64,000 nucleotides of DNA, taken from assembly GCF_026965535.1 (NCBI RefSeq), contig NZ_CP114039.1:7440001-7504000 (forward strand), given 5' to 3'. Made by a program: the position numbers and the translations under genes. The stretch is from Corallococcus sp. NCRR (lineage in GTDB: Bacteria; Myxococcota; Myxococcia; Myxococcales; Myxococcaceae). Below, piece by piece: positions 38,235 to 47,144 of the stretch (the stretch's first letter is position 1; every line of letters begins with the position of its first letter). The notes below the pieces were generated by a model. It did not search any database. It had not been told where the DNA came from and was given only the letters and a program-made list of their open reading frames with translations.

Positions 38235-38909
38235 TTATTTGACGGTGAGCTTCGTCGAGCGCGAATCGACCTGCAGCACCCGGGGCGGCAGCACCAGGTG
38301 CCCATCCAACCGGAACGCGGAGAAGCTCAGGTTGCGCTCCGCCTTCTCCAGCAGGCCGCACGTCTGCTCCGCGGCCCCCACCAGCCTGCCCGGCGTCACG
38401 AAGTAGCGCGGGCCAATCTGCACCACCGCCGGTTCGGACTCCTTGCCGTGGATGAACACCTGCGCGTTGAGCAGGTCGTCGCGCACCAGGTCGTTCTTGT
38501 CGTGCACCACGCAGCAGAGCGTGTCCCCCACCAGGTCCATGGCCTTGTTGGCCACGCCCGGGTCCCGGTATGCCAGCGAGTCGCGCTCCGGCACGCGCAC
38601 GAAGCGCTCCATCACCAGCCGCCGGTCGTCCTCGGACGTCAGGTCCGAGGGGGCCTCGCGAGACGCGGGCGTGCGCCCGAGGCCGTCCTGGGGCGCCACC
38701 AGCCACTGCGTCACGTCCGCAAGGAAGTCCGCGTCCGAGTACTCGCGCCCGCCCCGGCTCTTCTTGCGGCGCCACAGCACCCACTCATCCAGGTCCGTGT
38801 AGCGCGCGCCGGTGAAGAGGAATCGCCGGGCCCCCTTCGAACGCAGCAGCTCGTAGGCCGCGTCGAAGGCGTCCAGGTCGCCATGCGTATCGGAGAAGAC
38901 ACCAATCAC
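38235..38909 (-). CDS. Calcineurin-like metallophosphoesterase-related protein, degenerate motifs
   Basis: 224 residues from GTG 38909, 7 bases after the namZ stop. VIGVFSDTHGDLDAFDAAYELL is the first metallophosphoesterase motif (DxH). The expected second motif GDxxD appears as TGARYTDLDEW, the GNHD motif is not evident, and the C-terminal His motif could be FIHGKESEP, preceded by VVHDKND. So the binuclear metal site is incomplete and activity is uncertain. The frame continues upstream of 38909 only as an overlap with namZ. Encoded between a wall muramidase and an NAD enzyme; no functional link is evident. Confidence 0.75.
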   Translation of the reverse strand: MIGVFSDTHGDLDAFDAAYELLRSKGARRFLFTGARYTDLDEWVLWRRKKSRGGREYSDADFLADVTQWLVAPQDGLGRTPASREAPSDLTSEDDRRLVMERFVRVPERDSLAYRDPGVANKAMDLVGDTLCCVVHDKNDLVRDDLLNAQVFIHGKESEPAVVQIGPRYFVTPGRLVGAAEQTCGLLEKAERNLSFSAFRLDGHLVLPPRVLQVDSRSTKLTVK

Positions 38910-38916
38910 GGGGAGG

Positions 38917-40107
38917 TCACCGCGAGGAAGCGTACAGCAGGGCGGGCTCGCGGCGCTTGCGGAAGGCCTCCGCCTGCGCCTCGAAGCCCTCCAGCATCCG
39001 GTCCAGGGACCACCCCTCCTCGATGCCGCGACGCACCTGGTCGGTGCCGCACAGCAGGTCGAACGCGGGCACGTCCTCCACGAACTCGTACGCGTCCGCT
39101 CGCCAGGCGAAGTGCCCCGGGCCAATGTCGTGCAGCGCCTGGGTGATGGCGATGCCCGTGCGCAGCGGCTGGTACACCCTGCGGTCCGTGACGTGGATGA
39201 AGGCCCCGTTGCACGACTGGCCCTGGTACTTGTCGAACGTGGGGGTGAAGCCCACCGGACGGAAGGCCACGCCCGGCAGCCGCTCCCTGTCCAGCCGGGC
39301 CATCAGCTGATCCGTGTCCACCCACGGCGCGCCGAACTGCTCGAAGGGCCGGCAGGTGCCGCGGCCCTCGGACACGTTGGTGCCCTCCAGTTGGCACATG
39401 CCCGGGTACACCAGCGCCGTGTCCGCGGTGGGCATGTTGGGCGACGGCGGCAGGAACGGCAGGCCCGTGTCGCTCCAGTACATCTCGCGCGTCCAGCCCT
39501 CGCACGGCACCACCGTGAGGTCGCAGCCGAAGCCCTCCTGTGCGTTGAACAGCCGCGCCAGCTCCCCCGCCGTCATGCCGTGGCGGTTGGGCAGCGCGTA
39601 CAGCCCCACGAAGGAGCGGAACTTCTCCCCCACCAGGTTGCCCTCCAGCGTCACCCCATCCAGCGGGTTGGGCCGGTCCAGCACGTAGAACGCCACGCGG
39701 GCCTGGGCCGCGGCCTTCATGGCCAGGGCCATGGTGTAGACGTAGGTGTAGTAGCGGCTGCCCACGTCCTGGATGTCGAACACCAGCGCGTCCAGCCCCT
39801 TGAGCCACTCCTGGCGCGGGGAGAGCGACTCGAAGGTGGAGCCGTAGAGGCTGTGCACCGGGACACCCGTCTTGCGGTCGCGCGCCTCGTCCACGGCCAC
39901 CATGTACTGGGCCTCACCGCGGATGCCGTGCTCCGGCCCGAAGAGCGCCGCCAGCGTCACGCCGTCCGTGCCGGCCAGCAGGTCCGCCAGGTGGCGGAAG
40001 CGCGAGTCCACGCTCGTGGGATTGACGATGGCACCCACGCGCTTGCCCTTGAGCGCGGAGAACCCCTGCGCCGCCCACACATCCAGTCCCGTCTTGACCT
40101 TCGTCAC
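38917..40107 (-). CDS. namZ: Exo-beta-N-acetylmuramidase NamZ-like protein (DUF1343)
   Basis: 396 residues starting MTKVKTGLDVWAAQGF with no signal peptide. Family landmarks: VGAIVNPTSVD, LAALFGPEHGIRGEAQ, VPVHSLYG, LVFDIQDVGSRYYTYVYTM, VLDRPNPLDGVTLEGNLV, LPNRHGMTAGELARLFN, PSPNMPT, TNVSEGRGTCRPFEQFGAPW. In characterised homologues (DUF1343, NamZ of Bacillus and Tannerella) this enzyme releases MurNAc from the ends of peptidoglycan fragments. Here, without a signal peptide, it would act in the cytoplasm on imported wall turnover products. First gene of the unit ending in nadD. Confidence 0.9.
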   Translation of the reverse strand: MTKVKTGLDVWAAQGFSALKGKRVGAIVNPTSVDSRFRHLADLLAGTDGVTLAALFGPEHGIRGEAQYMVAVDEARDRKTGVPVHSLYGSTFESLSPRQEWLKGLDALVFDIQDVGSRYYTYVYTMALAMKAAAQARVAFYVLDRPNPLDGVTLEGNLVGEKFRSFVGLYALPNRHGMTAGELARLFNAQEGFGCDLTVVPCEGWTREMYWSDTGLPFLPPSPNMPTADTALVYPGMCQLEGTNVSEGRGTCRPFEQFGAPWVDTDQLMARLDRERLPGVAFRPVGFTPTFDKYQGQSCNGAFIHVTDRRVYQPLRTGIAITQALHDIGPGHFAWRADAYEFVEDVPAFDLLCGTDQVRRGIEEGWSLDRMLEGFEAQAEAFRKRREPALLYASSR

Positions 40108-40151
40108 GTTCAGTCGCCTCGTCCCGCGGCGTCGCGCGGGCGCTGGAAGGG

Positions 40152-41540
40152 TCAGTTCGCGGGGAGACGCTTGAGCGCGTCCGCCGCCGCCTGCTTCGAG
40201 TCACAGGTGCCCAGGCCGAGGAACCCACCGGAGCTCCCTTCGTTCGGGCCTCCGTCGTCGGCCAGGGACTCCAGCGCGCCGCGCGCGCTCTCCAGGCGCA
40301 GGCCGCCCAAGGCCACCGCCGCGCCGGAGCGCACACCGCACTGCTCATGCTTCAAGAGCGAGATGAGCCGGGACTCCGCGCGGCCGTTGTTGTCCTTGCG
40401 CACCGCCGCCGCGTAGTGGACCACCGCGGCGCCCATGTTGCCCTGCGCCTCCTCCAGCCGTCCGTTGAGGTAGGCGCGCTGGTCCGCCTCCTCCAGCTTG
40501 ATGAGCCGCTTCGCCTCGTTCACGCGCGAAGCCTTCTCCGTGCTGGAGGCGCCCTCCACGTCGCGGATGGCCCGCATCGCGGGGCCGCCTGCGTTGACGA
40601 GCACCCATCCGCCCAGCAGCACCACCGTCAGCAGCCCCGCGCACACACTCCATCCCGCCACCGAGGACGACACCTTCGTGGTGATGGAGGGCGGCAGCTT
40701 CGCGTACATGCGCGCCCAGAGCGCATCCGTCGCGGTGCGCGCCTGCTTGCCCAGCACCGTGGCCCGCTGGCCCACCGCCACCGCGCCCGCCGCCGCGCGC
40801 TGGCCCACCGCCACCGCGCCCGCGCCCACCGCCGCCGCGCCCGCCGCCGCGCGCTGCCCCACCACCACCGCGCCCTGCCCCACCGCCGCCGCGCTCGCCG
40901 CCGCGCGCTGGCCCAGGTCCTGGTTCGCCTCCACGCGCGCCAGGGCCAGGTTGCCGAAGGGCGGCAGCAGGGCCGCCTCTTCCGGCGAGGGCAGCACCGC
41001 GTCCGGCGCGGGCGCCAGCACCCGGTAGGGCGCGCGCGGCACGCGGAAGACGCGGATCTTCCCGGGGATGCCCTTCAGCTCGAACGCGCCCACCTCCTGC
41101 GACGGCACCTCCGCCTTGTTCATGGAGAGGTAGACGGCCTCCGTGAAGAAGACCTCGTCCGCCTCGGTGATGCCCTCCACGCGGGCGGCGATGTTGACGG
41201 GCTCGCCGAAGATGTCGTTGGGCTCCACCCGCACCTCGCCCACGTTCACGGCGACGCGCACGTGGATCTGATCATCCTCCAGCAGCTCCCGGTTGTGGTG
41301 CCAGAGCCGGTCCTGGATGGCGATGCCGCTCAGCACCGCCTGGGTGGGGGACTCGAAGGTGACGAGGAACGCGTCGCCGATCGACTTGATGATGCGTCCA
41401 CCGAACGCCTTGAACAGCGGCGCGAGCAACGCCTCATGCACCTGGAGCAGCCGCTGGTTCTCCTCCAGCGTCTGCCGACTGGTGCGTTCGGTGAAGCCCT
41501 TGATGTCGGTGAAGACGATGGCGAGGTTGGCGGTCTTCAA
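40152..41540 (-). CDS. Class III nucleotide cyclase with 18-residue helical repeats and one TM segment
   Basis: 462 residues. Residues 1-165 are a class III cyclase catalytic domain: VFTDIKGFT (metal Asp), KSIGDAFLV (second Asp), DIFGEPVNIAARVEG (Asp, Asn, Arg). Residues 209-280 are four exact-length 18-residue repeats beginning LGQRAAA or VGQRAAA, Ala/Val/Gly-rich with Arg and Gln. A TM helix follows at about 297-316 and a helical C-terminal domain of about 140 residues (EEADQRAYLNGRLEEAQG, possible TPR/HEAT). The catalytic domain is cytoplasmic and the C-terminus outside. Separate from the first cyclase (1673-4819). Confidence 0.88.
   Translation of the reverse strand: MKTANLAIVFTDIKGFTERTSRQTLEENQRLLQVHEALLAPLFKAFGGRIIKSIGDAFLVTFESPTQAVLSGIAIQDRLWHHNRELLEDDQIHVRVAVNVGEVRVEPNDIFGEPVNIAARVEGITEADEVFFTEAVYLSMNKAEVPSQEVGAFELKGIPGKIRVFRVPRAPYRVLAPAPDAVLPSPEEAALLPPFGNLALARVEANQDLGQRAAASAAAVGQGAVVVGQRAAAGAAAVGAGAVAVGQRAAAGAVAVGQRATVLGKQARTATDALWARMYAKLPPSITTKVSSSVAGWSVCAGLLTVVLLGGWVLVNAGGPAMRAIRDVEGASSTEKASRVNEAKRLIKLEEADQRAYLNGRLEEAQGNMGAAVVHYAAAVRKDNNGRAESRLISLLKHEQCGVRSGAAVALGGLRLESARGALESLADDGGPNEGSSGGFLGLGTCDSKQAAADALKRLPAN
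40701..40916 (-). repeat. Four 54-bp units encoding an 18-residue amphipathic repeat
   Basis: Codons 209-280 of the cyclase gene: units start at residues 209, 227, 245 and 263. Unit pattern: (L/V)GQRAAA(S/G)A(A/V)A VG(Q/A)(G/R)A(V/T)(V/A); the fourth unit has diverged (LGKQARTATDALWARMYA). No gaps are needed. Confidence 0.75.
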
Positions 41541-41607
41541 AGCGGGGGCAGTGTATGCAGCGCGTCGCGCGAAGCAATCGCCACGGACCGCGCTCCGCCG
41601 TCCGATG

Positions 41608-42342
41608 TCAGCGCTTCGAAGGTTTGAGGGCCCGCATGTTGCGCTTCGCTGGCGCCGTCAGCTGCGCCCTCACCTTCGCTGCGAGCTGGGGCCTGTCCGT
41701 CCGCTCGTAGAACGCCGCCAGGGTCCTGAGGACACCCGGGTTCTCCGGCTGGGCGTCGCGCGCGGCCAGGAACTCCCGCTCCGCGTCCAGCGTGCGGCCC
41801 TGCTTCTCCAGCACCGCCGCCAGCTGCATGCGCACCTGCACCCACGCGGGCCGGGACTTGGACAGGGGGCGGTAGTGCAGCTCCGCCTTGAGCCAGTCCC
41901 CCACCTGTGCCCAGAGGCCCGCGAGCCGGAAGCGCGCGTCGTCATAGGACGGGCGCAGGGACACGGCCTTCTCATAGGCGCGGATGGCGTCGAAGGTGGC
42001 GCCCTGCTCTTCCAGCAGCTGCCCCCGGAGGAAGTACACGCGGGGGTTGTCCGGGGCCTCGCGCAGGGCGGCGTCCAGGTGGCTGCTCGCGCGCTCCAGC
42101 TCCGGGGCGCTGCCTCCCTTGAGGAGCAGCCGCGCGGCCTCCAGCCGGGGCAACTCCCAGCGGGGCTGGTTAGTAATCAGCCGCTCCAGGGCGACGAGGG
42201 CTCCCGCGTCGTTGCCCGCGGTCTCCAGCGCCAGCGCATCCGCCAGCGGACTGGGGGCAGGGGTGGCTTGCGCCGTCAGGACCGGAGAGGCCGGTGCGTC
42301 GGACGCGCCCGCAAGCAGCGCCGCCACGAGAACCCACATCAT
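41608..42342 (-). CDS. Secreted TPR protein
   Basis: 244 residues from ATG 42342 (or the adjacent ATG 42339). The frame is open upstream but those residues are shadow. A signal peptide (MWVLVAALLAGASDAPA) is followed by tandem TPR units: LALETAGNDAGALVALERLI, LDAALREAPDNPRVYFLRGQLLEEQGATFDAIRAYEKAVSLRPSYDDARFRLAGLWAQVGDWLKAELHYR, VQVRMQLAAVLEKQGRTLDAEREF. Likely a periplasmic protein-interaction scaffold. Divergent from mutS2, 66 bases apart; no specific partner is indicated. Confidence 0.85.
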   Translation of the reverse strand: MMWVLVAALLAGASDAPASPVLTAQATPAPSPLADALALETAGNDAGALVALERLITNQPRWELPRLEAARLLLKGGSAPELERASSHLDAALREAPDNPRVYFLRGQLLEEQGATFDAIRAYEKAVSLRPSYDDARFRLAGLWAQVGDWLKAELHYRPLSKSRPAWVQVRMQLAAVLEKQGRTLDAEREFLAARDAQPENPGVLRTLAAFYERTDRPQLAAKVRAQLTAPAKRNMRALKPSKR

Positions 42343-42408
42343 GGTTGGCAGATAGCAGGTCCCGGTGGGCCACCTCAATACTTCCCCTTGACGGACACCC
42401 GGCCTCGC

Positions 42409-44823
42409 ATGAAACCCATGACCGTGCAGATTTCCCAAAGGACGTTGGAAGACCTTGGTTTCCCGGAAGTGCTCCGCGCGCTGACGCAGCGCTGTCGCAC
42501 CGAGCCAGGGAGGGAGCGGGTGCTATCCCGTCCATTCCTGGACACCGAGGCCGAAGTGACGGAGGCGCTCGCGCTCGTCGACGAGGCCCGCTTCCTCTCC
42601 CAGCAGCAGTTCTCCCTGCCCCTGGGCGGCGTGACAGACCTGCGCACCGCGGTGGGCCACGCCGAGAAGGGCGGCGTGCTGGAGCCCCGCCAGCTCATCG
42701 ACGCGGCCCAGCTCCTCTTCGCCTTCGCCCGCACCCGTGAGGCCCTGGATGAGCGCAAGGAGCGCGTCCCCCGCCTGGTGGAGATCTCCAAGCGCCTGCC
42801 CTTCCTGGAGGCCATGGCGCGCCGGTTGGATCAGTGTTTCGAACCGGACGGAACCATCTCCGACCGCGCCAGCCCGGAGCTGAAGGAAGCGCGGGACCGC
42901 GCGCGCGGCCTGCACCGGCGGATCAAATCGCGCCTGGACGAGATGCTCCACGACCTGACGTTCACCGCCAAGCTGCGCGAGAACTACTACACGCTGCGCA
43001 ACGGGCGGTACGTGGTGCCGGTGGTGTCGAACTACCGCGCGGAGGTGGACGGCATCGTCCACAACGCCAGCCAGACGGGGCAGACGCTCTTCATGGAGCC
43101 CCAGGCGATGGTGGGCCTGGGCAACGACCTGGCCATCGCGCAGTCGGAGGTCGCGGAGGAGGAGCTGAAGGTCCTCCAGGAGCTGAGCCGGCTCGTGGGC
43201 CGCGAGTCCTCGCGCATGCTGGAGGGCCTGGAGGCGGTGGCGGAGCTGGACGAGGTGGAGGCCATCGCCACCCTGTCGTCGGACCTGGACGCCACGACGC
43301 CGACCTTCGAGGGCGTGAAGGAGCTGCAGCTGCGCTCGCTGCGCCACCCGCGCCTGGTGCTCAAGGGCACGGAGGTGGTGTCCAACGACGTGACGCTCAC
43401 CGAGAGCGCCCGGGCGCTGGTGGTGTCCGGCCCCAACGCGGGCGGCAAGACGGTGACGCTGACGGGCGTGGGGTTGTGCGCGCTGATGGTGCGCGCGGGC
43501 CTGCCCATCCCGGTGGGCGAAGGGTCGCGGATGCCGCTGTACCGCTCCGTGCACTCCACCGTGGGTGACACGCAGGACCTGTCGCAGGGCCTGTCGTCGT
43601 TCAGCGGCCACGTCACCCTGCTGCGGGACATCCTGGCGGCGGTGGCGACGGACTCGCTGGTGCTCATCGACGAGATCGCCTCGGACACGGATCCGCGCGA
43701 GGGCGCGGCCATCGCCATCGCGGTGCTGGAGGAGCTGCTGGGCAAGGGCGCGTACGTCCTGGTGACGACGCACCTGGAGGAGCTCAAGGCGCTGGCGCAC
43801 ATGGATCCGCGCTTCCTCAACGCGCGCGTGGGCTTCGACGCCAAGCGGATGGCGCCTACGTTCCGGCTGCAGATGGGCGCGTCCGGCCAGTCGTCCGCCA
43901 TCGACGTGGCGGCGCGGGTGGGCCTGCCTGCTTCGGTGTGCGAGCGCGCACGAGAGCTGTCGCTCAACGCGGGCGGCCCGCTCAGCAAGGCGCTGGCGGC
44001 GGCGGAGGACGAGCGGCGCAAGCTCTCCGAGGAGCTGGAGAACGCGCGCATCGCGGCGAAGGAGGCGGAGGCGCTCCGCGCGGACCTGGAGAAGCAGAAG
44101 GTCGCCTTCGAGCGCGAGCGCAAGGGCCGGATGATGCAGTTCAACGAGGACGTGCACGCGGCCAGCGAGCACGCCGCCCAGGAGGTCCGCGACCTGTTGG
44201 CGAAGCTGCGCTCGGAGCAGAACGAGAAGGCGCTCTCCGAGGCGCGGATGCAGTTGCAGCAGCGCGCGGACGAGGCGCTGAAGCGCGCGGCGGCGGCCAA
44301 GGCGGAGCTGTTCCAGGTGGAGGCCCCGGGGCCCGCGAACCTCAAGGTGGGCGCGTGGGTGCACCACTCCGGCCTGGGCCGGGACGTGGAGATCCTGGAG
44401 CTGACGGAAGGTCAGGCGGTGGTGTCCGCGGGCGGCGCGCTGAAGATGCGGGTGCCCACGACGGAGCTGTCCGGCTCCCGGAGCAAGAAGCCGCAGCAGG
44501 CGAAGTTCCCGGACCAGAAGAAGGGCGAAGCAGCCCTGAAGCGCGCGGCCTCCGCGGCGCCGTCGCAGGTGGACGCCACGAACTTCCGCTGCGACGTGCG
44601 CGGCATGCGCGCGGACGACGCGCTGGCGGAGCTGGAGACGTTCCTGGACCAGGGCCTGCGCAAGGGTGAGGAGGCCGCGCTCATCATCCACGGCCACGGC
44701 ACCGGAGCGCTCAAGCAGGCCATCCGCGACCACCTGGCCGCGTCCCCCTACATCCGCATGTTCCGTCCCGGCGAGAGCCACGAGGGCGGAGACGGCGTCA
44801 CCGTGGTGTCCCTGCGCGGCTGA
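42409..44823 (+). CDS. mutS2: Endonuclease MutS2 with Smr domain
   Basis: 804 residues from ATG 42409 (or ATG 42418). The frame is open much further upstream, but that part is antisense to the TPR and cyclase genes. N-terminal helical core, then the ABC-type ATPase: Walker A GPNAGGKT at 341, Q/signature region SFSGHV, Walker B LVLIDEIASDTDP, switch THLEEL. A coiled-coil with many Glu/Ala/Lys follows (about 520-650), a KOW-like segment (LKVGAWVHHSGLGRDVEIL) and a C-terminal Smr nuclease domain with FRCDVRGMRADDAL and IIHGHGTGALK. Role in characterised homologues: suppressing recombination or rescuing stalled ribosomes. No other repair gene is nearby. Confidence 0.95.
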   Translation: MKPMTVQISQRTLEDLGFPEVLRALTQRCRTEPGRERVLSRPFLDTEAEVTEALALVDEARFLSQQQFSLPLGGVTDLRTAVGHAEKGGVLEPRQLIDAAQLLFAFARTREALDERKERVPRLVEISKRLPFLEAMARRLDQCFEPDGTISDRASPELKEARDRARGLHRRIKSRLDEMLHDLTFTAKLRENYYTLRNGRYVVPVVSNYRAEVDGIVHNASQTGQTLFMEPQAMVGLGNDLAIAQSEVAEEELKVLQELSRLVGRESSRMLEGLEAVAELDEVEAIATLSSDLDATTPTFEGVKELQLRSLRHPRLVLKGTEVVSNDVTLTESARALVVSGPNAGGKTVTLTGVGLCALMVRAGLPIPVGEGSRMPLYRSVHSTVGDTQDLSQGLSSFSGHVTLLRDILAAVATDSLVLIDEIASDTDPREGAAIAIAVLEELLGKGAYVLVTTHLEELKALAHMDPRFLNARVGFDAKRMAPTFRLQMGASGQSSAIDVAARVGLPASVCERARELSLNAGGPLSKALAAAEDERRKLSEELENARIAAKEAEALRADLEKQKVAFERERKGRMMQFNEDVHAASEHAAQEVRDLLAKLRSEQNEKALSEARMQLQQRADEALKRAAAAKAELFQVEAPGPANLKVGAWVHHSGLGRDVEILELTEGQAVVSAGGALKMRVPTTELSGSRSKKPQQAKFPDQKKGEAALKRAASAAPSQVDATNFRCDVRGMRADDALAELETFLDQGLRKGEEAALIIHGHGTGALKQAIRDHLAASPYIRMFRPGESHEGGDGVTVVSLRG

Positions 44824-44835
44824 AACATCCTGTGA

Positions 44836-44877
44836 CAGGGGGCCGGGGTCTGGATGGCCCCGCTCCCCTGCCCCCTG
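44836..44877 (+). terminator. Hairpin after mutS2
   Basis: CAGGGGGC (44836-44843) and GCCCCCTG (44870-44877) form a perfect 8-bp outer stem with further G/C pairing inside. It starts 12 bases after the mutS2 stop. No U-tract. Confidence 0.4.
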
Positions 44878-44901
44878 AAGTGTTCGCTACAGTGCGGCGC
44901 C

Positions 44902-47088
44902 ATGTATCGGCTCTGCCTGTTGGGATGTGTGGTGTTCCTGGCCGCCTGTGGGGAGAAGGCCCCCGACGAAGGCGCCATCCGAGTGTCCGTGACCTACGGC
45001 ACCTTCAAGCCCGCGTGTCTGCGCGTGGAGGCGAAGGACACGAAGGGGCACCAGGACTCCACGGACATTCCGGCCGCCCAGTTCAAGAACCCGGACAAGC
45101 AGGAGGTCCTGGTCGCGGTGCGCCGCAAGGCGGACTGGGAGACGGCGCTGAGCCTCACGGTGTCGTCGTACACGGAGGCCGCGGGCGACCGGTGCACGGG
45201 CGAGGTCGTGGAGACGCGCCTTAGCGAGCAGCCCGTGGCCGTCCCCGCGAAGGCGTTCGCCCGGTGGGACCTCCGGCTCTCCGCCGAGGACAGCGACAAG
45301 GACGGGTACCTCAAGGGTGCCACCTGGTCGAAGGATCCCGACTGCGACGACCTGAACCCGGACATCCACCCTGGCGCCACCGAGACCTGCGGCGGCACGG
45401 TGGACCTCAACTGCAACAACCTGGTGGGCTGCCAGGAGGCGAACTGCTGGGGCACGGCATGCGACGACGGCAATGCGTGCACGCTGAACGACCGCTGTGT
45501 GGGCCAGGGCCTCGAGGCGCGGTGTGAGCCCGAGAGCACGAAAACCTGCCCCCAGCCTGGCGGCGCGTGCCAGCCACGTCAGGAGTGCAAGCCAGACACC
45601 GGCGTGTGCGAGACCGTCAGCTCCCCCGCGGGACAGAGCTGCGACGACGGCAACAAGTGCACGAGCGAAGACAAGTGCGATGCCAGCGGGATGTGCACGG
45701 GCACCCCGAAGTCGTGCACCACCACGGAGCAGTGCTTCGCGGCCCAGGGCACCTGCAACACGGACACCGGTGCCTGTGACTTCACGCCGAGCCCCAACAC
45801 GACGCCCTGCCAGGACAACGACAGGTGCACCGAGTCGGACCGCTGTGATGGGAATGGGGCGTGCGTGGGAACACCCAAGGTCTGCACGCCGCCGGTGTGC
45901 CAGAAGGTCAAGCAGGTCTGCTCGGCCACGAGCGACTGCGAGTTCGAGCCTGACGTCAACGGACTCTGCACGACCTCGGGTGGAGTCCCCGGTGTGTGCC
46001 AGGCGGACCTCACGTGCACCCCGTTCCCCTACCGGCCCTACAACTTCGATCCGACCTCCGTCGTGGCCGCGGACATCGGTGAGATCAAGACCAGCGGGGA
46101 CATCACCTTCAACACCGCCGACAAGAGCTGGAACCCCACGGGTGCTATCTCCACCGCGGCGTCGCTGAAGATCGTGAGCATGCCGCAGGGGCCCGGGAAT
46201 CCGCCCGTGCTGCTCATCCCTGTGAGGACCCTCGAGCTGAACGGGACCCTGCGAATCAGTGGCCCCTCCCCCGTCATCCTGGCGGTCTACGGCGATGTGA
46301 ACCTCAGCCAGTCCATCCTGGCCTCGGGCAGCATCACGAATCCCACCGCGGCCTGCGGCACCGCCCAGGGCGGCAACGGCAGTTACGCCGGCAAGAATGG
46401 CGGTGGCGGTGGCGGCGCGGGCAATGGCACGGCTGGCGTTGACGGAGGAGCGGGCTACAACAACAGCCAGAAGTTTGGCGCTGCGGGAACCGCCCGGCCC
46501 ACCAGCCCCGAGCCCCTTCTGGGAGGCTGCCCGGGCGGTAACGGTGGCGGCAATAGTGGCGCCACCGCCGGCACGGGTGGAGCCGGTGGCGGCGCCATCC
46601 AGCTATCAGTCGCGCGCAACCTGACGATTTCCAAGGCCGTCGGCGCAGGCGGTTTCGGTGGCCAGAGAGGTTTCGGAGGGGGCGCGGGCGGCGGCGGTAG
46701 CGGCGGTCGGGTGGTGCTCGAAGCCTTCCAGTTGACGCTCAATTCGAGCGCCCGCGTCACTGCCAATGGCGGCGGTGGTGGCAGGGGGGGCACCAGCGCC
46801 AACAATGACGGCAAGGATGGAGCCAATGGCAGCGAGGACTCGGCGAGTCCGGCTGAGGGCGGCGACAGCGGGAACGACACTGGAGGAAACGGCGGCGCTG
46901 GCGGGACGGGCACGGCAGGTCCCGTCAAAGGCTCGGACGGCACCAGGGATGGCTTCGGCACCGAGGGCAGCGGCGGTGGTGGCGGTGGCGCCGCGGGCTA
47001 TATCCACCTGCGCAGCGTCCAGACGTGCTCCCTCGCGAGTGGGCATCTCATCAGCCCTCCCGCCACGGGCGGTTGCACGGCGCCCTGA
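44902..47088 (+). CDS. Cys-rich, Gly-rich surface lipoprotein with MopE-like metal-binding motif (copy A)
   Basis: 728 residues from ATG 44902 (MYRLCLLGCVVFLAACGEK); lipobox LAAC. Domains in order: a beta-rich domain (VSVTYGTFKPACLRVEAKD), a MopE-type Asp-rich repeat (SDKDGY ... DPDCDDLNPDIHPGATETC ... DLNCN), a series of about six CxDGNxCTxxDxC modules with disulfide potential (about 200-370), then a C-terminal Gly/Asn/Ala-rich domain of long, near-perfect Gly runs (GGGGGGAGNGTAG, GGGGGRGG). No catalytic motif. The N-terminal half differs from copy B (47145-49316), while the C-terminal half is nearly identical in DNA. Probable outer-surface, Ca2+ or metal-binding protein. Confidence 0.85.
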   Translation: MYRLCLLGCVVFLAACGEKAPDEGAIRVSVTYGTFKPACLRVEAKDTKGHQDSTDIPAAQFKNPDKQEVLVAVRRKADWETALSLTVSSYTEAAGDRCTGEVVETRLSEQPVAVPAKAFARWDLRLSAEDSDKDGYLKGATWSKDPDCDDLNPDIHPGATETCGGTVDLNCNNLVGCQEANCWGTACDDGNACTLNDRCVGQGLEARCEPESTKTCPQPGGACQPRQECKPDTGVCETVSSPAGQSCDDGNKCTSEDKCDASGMCTGTPKSCTTTEQCFAAQGTCNTDTGACDFTPSPNTTPCQDNDRCTESDRCDGNGACVGTPKVCTPPVCQKVKQVCSATSDCEFEPDVNGLCTTSGGVPGVCQADLTCTPFPYRPYNFDPTSVVAADIGEIKTSGDITFNTADKSWNPTGAISTAASLKIVSMPQGPGNPPVLLIPVRTLELNGTLRISGPSPVILAVYGDVNLSQSILASGSITNPTAACGTAQGGNGSYAGKNGGGGGGAGNGTAGVDGGAGYNNSQKFGAAGTARPTSPEPLLGGCPGGNGGGNSGATAGTGGAGGGAIQLSVARNLTISKAVGAGGFGGQRGFGGGAGGGGSGGRVVLEAFQLTLNSSARVTANGGGGGRGGTSANNDGKDGANGSEDSASPAEGGDSGNDTGGNGGAGGTGTAGPVKGSDGTRDGFGTEGSGGGGGGAAGYIHLRSVQTCSLASGHLISPPATGGCTAP

Positions 47089-47144
47089 CCCGCCGCCCTC
47101 CTGGAATTCCAGCCATGGAGGGTTGACGGGTACAGTGCGGCACC

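Noticed and set aside
46390..47000. Repetitive GGCGGTGGC-type DNA that could look like a repeat array or CRISPR
   Set aside because: It is in frame within a coding region and encodes a Gly-rich domain; there are no spacers or palindromic repeats.
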